Source of the DNA: Gracilariopsis chorda | Lineage: Eukaryota > Rhodophyta > Florideophyceae > Gracilariales > Gracilariaceae | Assembly (NCBI GenBank): GCA_003194525.1 | Contig: NBIV01000259.1 | Location: 1-64,000, forward strand | Length of the DNA: 64,000 nucleotides | Direction of reading: 5' to 3' | Shown here: piece by piece, positions 58,909-64,000 of the stretch | Layout of the letters: each line of letters opens with the position of its first letter | How positions within the stretch are numbered: position 1 is the stretch's first letter | Notes under the pieces: generated by a model | Database searches by the model: none | What the model was told of the DNA's origin: nothing | Seen by the model: the letters and a program-made list of their open reading frames with translations, nothing else | Program-made: the position numbers and the translations under genes

Positions 58909-61900
58909 ATGTGGACCGAATCTCCAGGAGAATCATTGAATACCGAGCGCATACAAGAAAATGATCGACAAGACTGCCCAGCTTCCGGTCTAGACGGCGA
59001 GGACGGTATTCATACCGTACCAGGTACACCGCTGCAGAGTTCCCAACCGGAATCAAACGCACCACGCTTGGCTATTCAACGTTTGAAACTGGAAAACTTC
59101 AAGTCATATGGCGGAGTTGTTGAAGTTGGTCCATTTCACAAGTCTTTTTCCTCAATTGTAGGCCCGAATGGTTCTGGAAAAAGCAATGTCATAGACGCTA
59201 TGCTTTTCGTGTTTGGACGCCGCGCGAAACAACTACGACATTCCAAGCTTTCTGAACTACTGCATCACTCAGCAACGTACCCAAATGTCCAATCAGCTAC
59301 TGTGACTGTCTTCTTTCACGATATCATTGATACGGGTGGCGGAGACGATGATTACGAAGTTGTCGACGGATCCTGTTTTGCGGTTGCCCGACGCGCGTTT
59401 CGGAACAATACGAGCAAGTACTATCTTGATGATAGAGAGGTCAAAATGACGGCGGTTGTCGACCTTCTGAAGTCGAAAGGTGTTGATCTTGACAACAATC
59501 GCTTTCTCATCCTACAAGGCGAAGTTGAGCAGATTGCAATGATGAAACCAAAAGCCCAGACCGCTCACGAAGATGGCTTGCTCGAGTACCTTGAAGACAT
59601 TATTGGTTCCAATAAGTACATTGAGAGAATCGACGAAACCGCCAATAAAGTCGAATCCCTGAACGAAGAACGTGCTCACAAGATGAATCGCGTGAAAGCT
59701 GCGGAGCGCGAGCGAGACGCCCTAGACGACGCGAAAGCGGCTGCGGAAAACTATTTGGATAAGGAAAGAGATCTATTGCATAAGAAGATCAGATTGTCAA
59801 AGGCAGAGAGATTTGAGGTATGCTCTTCATTGAAGCATAGCAGGGAAAGGTATGCAGAGGCGAAGGCTAACGTAGATGAGTTTCGCTGCAGTGTGAAAGA
59901 AAAAGAAGAAACGCTCCAGGTCCTCGAGAAGAACTTCAACGAGACCCAAAAGAAGCTGGAACTAGCAGTCAAAGCCATGAATGAAGCGAAAGAGAGTTAT
60001 TCCGCTTTTGAACGCAAAGACATCAAACTTCGGGAGGACATCAAGGCTCTCAAGCTACATGAAAAGAAGTTGTCCGGAGTGATTCGGCAAGAAAAGAAGC
60101 GGTTCGAAGAGCACACCGGGAAACACAGGCAAAATCTTGACGAGAAAGAAGAAGGTGAAGAAAAACTAGCCCCTCTTGAGCACGAACTTCAGAATGCTCA
60201 GGATAAGCTGGAAAAGATCCGAGACAAGGTGAAAGCAAAGACGGCACCTATTCGAGAGAAGCTTGAACAAAAGCAGGCGGCACTTCTCCCTTTTTCCGAG
60301 ACAGTCAACCAATGTCGTCAAGAACTCCAGATTTCCCAGAACGAACTCAAGTTGATAACGGAGAAGCTTGACGCCCCAAAAAAACAGCTTGAACAGGCGG
60401 AAACCTCGTTGAAAGATATGGAACACAATTATGACGTAAGGAAGCAAGGCCTATCTAAGATGGAGAGTGAAGTGAAAGCTTCTGACTCGCATGTCAATGA
60501 ATTGAACAAAAATCTAGAACAACTTCAGCAGCGAGCACGTGGGCTTTCCGAGAAGTCGTCGACCATGCGAAGAAAAGTAGAGGAAGCTCGTTCTGCTAAC
60601 GAATTTGCAACCACGCGGTCTCGATTACATTCGGCAATTTTTGCGGCCGCTAGGAGCGGTGAGCTTCAAGGAGTCGTTGGCAGGTTAGGAGATCTCGCAT
60701 CTGTTGACTCGCAATATGCTGTTGCAGTAGGCGCGGCTGCTGGTGCAAGTCTGGACAACATCGTGGTCTACACTGCTGAGCAATCCCAAGCATGCATTCA
60801 GTTCCTGCGAAGGGAAAATCTAGGGAGAGCCACTTTTGTAATTCTGGAGAAAGTAGAATATCTGAAGAACTCGATCGAAAGCTGGGCTAGTTCAGGTCGC
60901 CAAGCTGATGGTCCCCGACTCTTTGACTATCTTCGTATTCCGAATCCACAAAACCGAACTGCGATTTACTATGCATTGCGAGATACACTTGTGGCAAACA
61001 CCCTTGAGGAGGCCAGACGGATGGCATTTAAGCCGACTCGCATGAATCGTGTAGTTACACTCGCAGGTGAGCTAATTGAATCATCAGGAGCCATGACCGG
61101 CGGTGGTAGAGGCCCATCAAGGTATAGACTCGGGACTGGACGGGGTGTGGAGGATGAAATGAGTCCAGAGAACCTGCATCGCCTAGAAGAACAGCTTGAA
61201 TCATTCCAGATGAATATCCGAGCAACACAAGAAGATGTACAAAGACTCACATCTGAGAAACAAGAAGCAGTAGCAGGACGTGAGCAGCTTCAAATGAGTG
61301 TAACTCGGGCAGGGCTAGAGGTCAAATCTCTTCATGAACGAATCGTGTACATGAACAATGACACAATTCCTTCACTTCGCAGAGCCGTTGAAGACCTACG
61401 TAAGGGAAATCGCGGCAAGTTGAGGGCTGAGTTTGAAAGGAAAAAGCAATTGGAAACCACAATCGCAAAGCAGGAGGACCAATTCAATACAGCACGAGCA
61501 TCGTGTGATGGATTGGAAAAGGATATAGCTAAGCTACAGGACAAAATCGTGGCGGCAGGGGGACAGGAAATGAAGAACGGAAAGGAAGCAGTAGAGAAGC
61601 GTAGGTCGGAACTGAGCGAATTACAAAGTGCTGTTTCTAAGGCAGCATCCAGAGCATCCGCTTCGCAGAAAGCCGCATCGGCGGCTGCAGAGGCTGTGAA
61701 ACGCGCAGAAGCCGAAATGGAGACTGTGCGGTCAGGTATTGCTACAGCCCGAAATGAAATGAATTCCATGACTGATGAAGCAGAGCTAGTCTTTCAGAAG
61801 TATAAAGAATCTGAAGCCGTACATGAAGAATGGGTGGAGAAGCTTGGTATGGCACAAGACGATCATGAGGCAATCAAAAGTGATTTGAAGAAGCTTCGGA

Positions 61901-62871
61901 GAAAAGAGGTATCGCTGAATGAAACTGCATGTGAATTTCAGAGGAAGGTGCATCGAGATGAACATGACCTTAATGGCCTGCGGAGAAAGCACAAGGACAT
62001 GGAGAAAAAATTGGGTCGTCTGTCCTTGATGGCAGTAGATGTACCAACCGCAGAGAGCCAAAACGAAGATGAGGCCGACGCTGATAGCGAGGCTGGGGAA
62101 ATGGATGTAAATGCGTCTTCTGGAAATGAAGTGGATGAAGCTCAAGATACCGACTTGGCAGCAGAATTCCAAATGTCCTCCCGAGAAAAGAATCAACTGA
62201 TCACTGAAATCAGTGTGATCGATGGTGAACTGTCTAATATGGACCCGAACATCGAGGCCATTGCCGAGTACAAGACTAAAGACTCCGAGTACAAGAGCCA
62301 AGTAAGCGAATTAGACGCTCTCACATCTCGAAGAGATGAAACGAAGCGAGAATGTGATTCGTTAAGACGGTCTAGGCTGGATGAGTTCATGACAGGCTTC
62401 AGTGTCATTACTCTTAAGCTTAAAGAGCTGTATCAGATGATTACATTAGGTGGGGATGCAGAATTGGAACTTGTTGACTCCCTAGATCCATTCTCAGAAG
62501 GCATTGTGTTTTCAGTGCGGCCGCCGAAGAAAAGCTGGAAGAACATATCCAATCTCAGCGGAGGGGAGAAAACGCTGAGTTCGCTTGCTCTGGTATTCGC
62601 ACTCCATCATTACAAACCAACCCCCCTGTACTTCCTCGATGAGATTGATGCGGCCTTGGATTACAAAAACGTCAGCATTGTGGCAAACTATGTGAAAGAC
62701 CGAACAAAAAATGCTCAGTTCATAATCATCTCTCTAAGAAACAACATGTTTGAGCTAGCGGACAGACTCGTTGGTATTTACAAGACCCACAACACAACCA
62801 AGAGTGTTACTATTGACCCTGCTGCATTCACTGTGCCTATCGAACCGCGGGCTCAAAGCCTAACATCGTAA
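58909..62871 (+). CDS. SMC4: SMC4, condensin ATPase subunit
   Basis: 1,320 aa in one frame from ATG 58909. The N-terminal head begins LAIQRLKLENFKSYGG with Walker A GPNGSGKS (85-92). A Q-loop FLILQGEVEQIAMMKPKA is followed by HEDGLLEYLEDIIGS, which is diagnostic of SMC4. A long coiled coil runs to the hinge at about 580-750 (LQGVVGRLGDLASVD, then the Gly-rich AMTGGGRGPS). The returning coil contains an acidic insert at about 1045-1080. The C-terminal head has signature LSGGEKTLSSLAL (1216-1228), Walker B LYFLDEID (1240-1247) and the D-loop AALD. With SMC2 and kleisin it forms condensin, which compacts chromosomes in mitosis. All ATPase residues are present and the length matches the family. 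Confidence 0.97.
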   Translation: MWTESPGESLNTERIQENDRQDCPASGLDGEDGIHTVPGTPLQSSQPESNAPRLAIQRLKLENFKSYGGVVEVGPFHKSFSSIVGPNGSGKSNVIDAMLFVFGRRAKQLRHSKLSELLHHSATYPNVQSATVTVFFHDIIDTGGGDDDYEVVDGSCFAVARRAFRNNTSKYYLDDREVKMTAVVDLLKSKGVDLDNNRFLILQGEVEQIAMMKPKAQTAHEDGLLEYLEDIIGSNKYIERIDETANKVESLNEERAHKMNRVKAAERERDALDDAKAAAENYLDKERDLLHKKIRLSKAERFEVCSSLKHSRERYAEAKANVDEFRCSVKEKEETLQVLEKNFNETQKKLELAVKAMNEAKESYSAFERKDIKLREDIKALKLHEKKLSGVIRQEKKRFEEHTGKHRQNLDEKEEGEEKLAPLEHELQNAQDKLEKIRDKVKAKTAPIREKLEQKQAALLPFSETVNQCRQELQISQNELKLITEKLDAPKKQLEQAETSLKDMEHNYDVRKQGLSKMESEVKASDSHVNELNKNLEQLQQRARGLSEKSSTMRRKVEEARSANEFATTRSRLHSAIFAAARSGELQGVVGRLGDLASVDSQYAVAVGAAAGASLDNIVVYTAEQSQACIQFLRRENLGRATFVILEKVEYLKNSIESWASSGRQADGPRLFDYLRIPNPQNRTAIYYALRDTLVANTLEEARRMAFKPTRMNRVVTLAGELIESSGAMTGGGRGPSRYRLGTGRGVEDEMSPENLHRLEEQLESFQMNIRATQEDVQRLTSEKQEAVAGREQLQMSVTRAGLEVKSLHERIVYMNNDTIPSLRRAVEDLRKGNRGKLRAEFERKKQLETTIAKQEDQFNTARASCDGLEKDIAKLQDKIVAAGGQEMKNGKEAVEKRRSELSELQSAVSKAASRASASQKAASAAAEAVKRAEAEMETVRSGIATARNEMNSMTDEAELVFQKYKESEAVHEEWVEKLGMAQDDHEAIKSDLKKLRRKEVSLNETACEFQRKVHRDEHDLNGLRRKHKDMEKKLGRLSLMAVDVPTAESQNEDEADADSEAGEMDVNASSGNEVDEAQDTDLAAEFQMSSREKNQLITEISVIDGELSNMDPNIEAIAEYKTKDSEYKSQVSELDALTSRRDETKRECDSLRRSRLDEFMTGFSVITLKLKELYQMITLGGDAELELVDSLDPFSEGIVFSVRPPKKSWKNISNLSGGEKTLSSLALVFALHHYKPTPLYFLDEIDAALDYKNVSIVANYVKDRTKNAQFIIISLRNNMFELADRLVGIYKTHNTTKSVTIDPAAFTVPIEPRAQSLTS

Positions 62872-63772
62872 ACAAGAATAAATGTCCCTCCGCCCCACTA
62901 ACAGCGTTAGTTGTACATAAACATTTTCGGATTGCATAGATTCACGCATCCCTGCAATTCTATAAAACAACGGAATAGCCGTCACTGTTCACATGCGAGG
63001 TATTGCTCCCTCAGCTAAGTTGCTTTCAAGGATCAAAGCTCTGGTAGGGTGTTCTAGGGGAAACGCGATTTCCCCGTCACGGTATGCGTGGAGTTCGACC
63101 CATCGTTGTGTGCTGACATCTCAGCTATCGCAATTCAGAGAAAGCAAAATGAATCAAGAACCTAATACGGAGATGAACCTCCTCAATTAGATAAGATAGG
63201 GGCTCACACCGGTAGCTTTTCCTACGAACTCGAATTGCATTTTCTTTGCCTGTGGATTTCCTGCACATAGGCGCTTTGCACAGAACCGTTCCGCACACAA
63301 TGAAGCCCCCTTTACTGCTTACAAAGAAGGAAGGAAGCCAATCTTGATGCAGAATGAAGATGAGCGGACCATCTGCCGTCACATTTCGTACCTACGTTAA
63401 AACTATATGGCCCGCAATGAAGCTTGGTCTGTAGGAGTATTCATGTCTTATTCACAAAACCCTGAGAAAGAAACGCAACATCTGGGCCATCATACCTGTA
63501 GGCGAACATTGAGGAGGATATTTTAGTACTCTATAAAGATGAAGAGCTCTGAAAACTTAGCGACACAGGCTTCTCCAGTTACTTCCCTTAGCTCTGACGT
63601 TTTCATCCGTTTAATTTCAAAGGAGCTTCCTTGGAGGTCTCTCTGGGCGTCATGGTTCGTATAGCTGCAATTTTCATTTATTCTCTGCTCTTTTCCTTCT
63701 GCGTCGCACAACAGAGGAAAATGACTGGAGATCGCGTTGAGGGATTCTGTAGGTTCGTAACCTTAAGAAGAA
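62872..63772. other. Spacer after SMC4
   Basis: No supported gene. An AATAAA-like signal (AAGAATAAATG) directly follows the SMC4 stop at about 62874-62884. Short frames show no domains. The right part is upstream of the partial gene at the window edge. Confidence 0.45.
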
Positions 63773-64000
63773 ATGCAGACTACTCATTTCGTCCTTGTAC
63801 GAGTACTGCGTGACGGAGATGCATTTGAACAAAGAGCTGCTAACCATTTCTATCTTTTCATGCGTTTAGTTGGCCGTTTCATGGAAGTTGTTCCTGGAAC
63901 CCCTGTGAAAGAGGAATGCTCTAAACTAGTCAAGCATTTTGGGCAAGCGACTCCGAATGATAATGGAACAGTGTTGATTCTCACTGGCAGTATTCAACAT
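63773..64000 (+). CDS. Partial gene running off the right edge, unrecognised
   Basis: From ATG 63773 the frame is open for all 76 codons to the end of the window, and an in-frame TAA at 63764-63766 fixes the 5' limit. The start MQTTHFVLVRVLRDGDAFEQ and the ordered, aromatic-containing sequence that follows (NHFYLFMRLVGRFMEVV) look like real protein. I do not recognise the family from this fragment. Confidence 0.45.
   Translation, partial: MQTTHFVLVRVLRDGDAFEQRAANHFYLFMRLVGRFMEVVPGTPVKEECSKLVKHFGQATPNDNGTVLILTGSIQH

Noticed and set aside
1..64000. CRISPR arrays, operons, bacterial promoters or rRNA genes
   Set aside because: None seen. Spacing, short GT-AG introns and protein families show a eukaryotic nuclear sequence.

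Overview
This is nuclear DNA of a photosynthetic eukaryote, most likely a florideophyte red alga such as Chondrus crispus. The organism call is inference. It rests on nearly intronless genes (only three small introns of 65-95 nt could be placed), nuclear genes whose products look plastid-directed (trigger-factor-like protein, RsmD-type methyltransferase, DapA with an N-terminal extension), small gene islands separated by repeat-rich stretches, and abundant chromodomain Ty3/Gypsy, Helitron and Plavaka/CACTA-like elements.

Layout. 1-2.2 kb: broken remnant of a beta-class (DPPY then FAG) DNA methyltransferase followed by an open SET-domain frame. 2.3-8.3 kb: a Plavaka/CACTA-like DNA transposon with a 1,087-aa transposase on the minus strand and a convergent set of three overlapping frames on the plus strand. 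8.85-23.9 kb: a decayed Helitron (Rep part, then PIF1-type helicase part) split by a complete 11,448-bp chromodomain Ty3/Gypsy element (10538-21985). The element has two 913-bp LTRs and GTAGC target duplications, gag, a complete pol, a separate chromodomain frame, and a large antisense gene with its own TATA box.

25-37.7 kb, single-copy genes: an MFS transporter (one intron), an FAD monooxygenase, a one-frame fusion of a TruA-type tRNA pseudouridine synthase with a galactokinase, an RsmD-like rRNA methyltransferase, a trigger-factor ribosome-binding domain and a GT61-like type II glycosyltransferase. 37.7-39.6 kb carries only possible remnants and one small frame. 39.6-44.6 kb: an FKBP-TPR protein (one intron), a glycine-rich envelope-type protein, a probably N-myristoylated staphylococcal-type nuclease (one intron) and an ER thioredoxin-fold protein. 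44.6-47.5 kb: no supported gene, homopolymer-rich. 47.5-55.1 kb: a PH-AGC protein kinase, a secreted or membrane low-complexity protein, an unrecognised small protein, dihydrodipicolinate synthase and an FHA/SLIDE-like chromatin protein. 55.1-58.9 kb: mostly non-coding, with one doubtful coiled-coil gene. 58.9-62.9 kb: SMC4 of condensin. A partial gene runs off the right edge.

The cellular genes are housekeeping functions (tRNA and rRNA modification, nascent-chain folding, lysine synthesis, chromosome condensation, sugar activation and glycan building) packed with short spacers, many divergent or convergent; one convergent pair is separated by only 4 bp. They do not form an operon. The most unusual items are the pseudouridine synthase-galactokinase fusion, the antisense gene in the retrotransposon, the methyltransferase/SET remnant and the second gene set of the Plavaka-like transposon.
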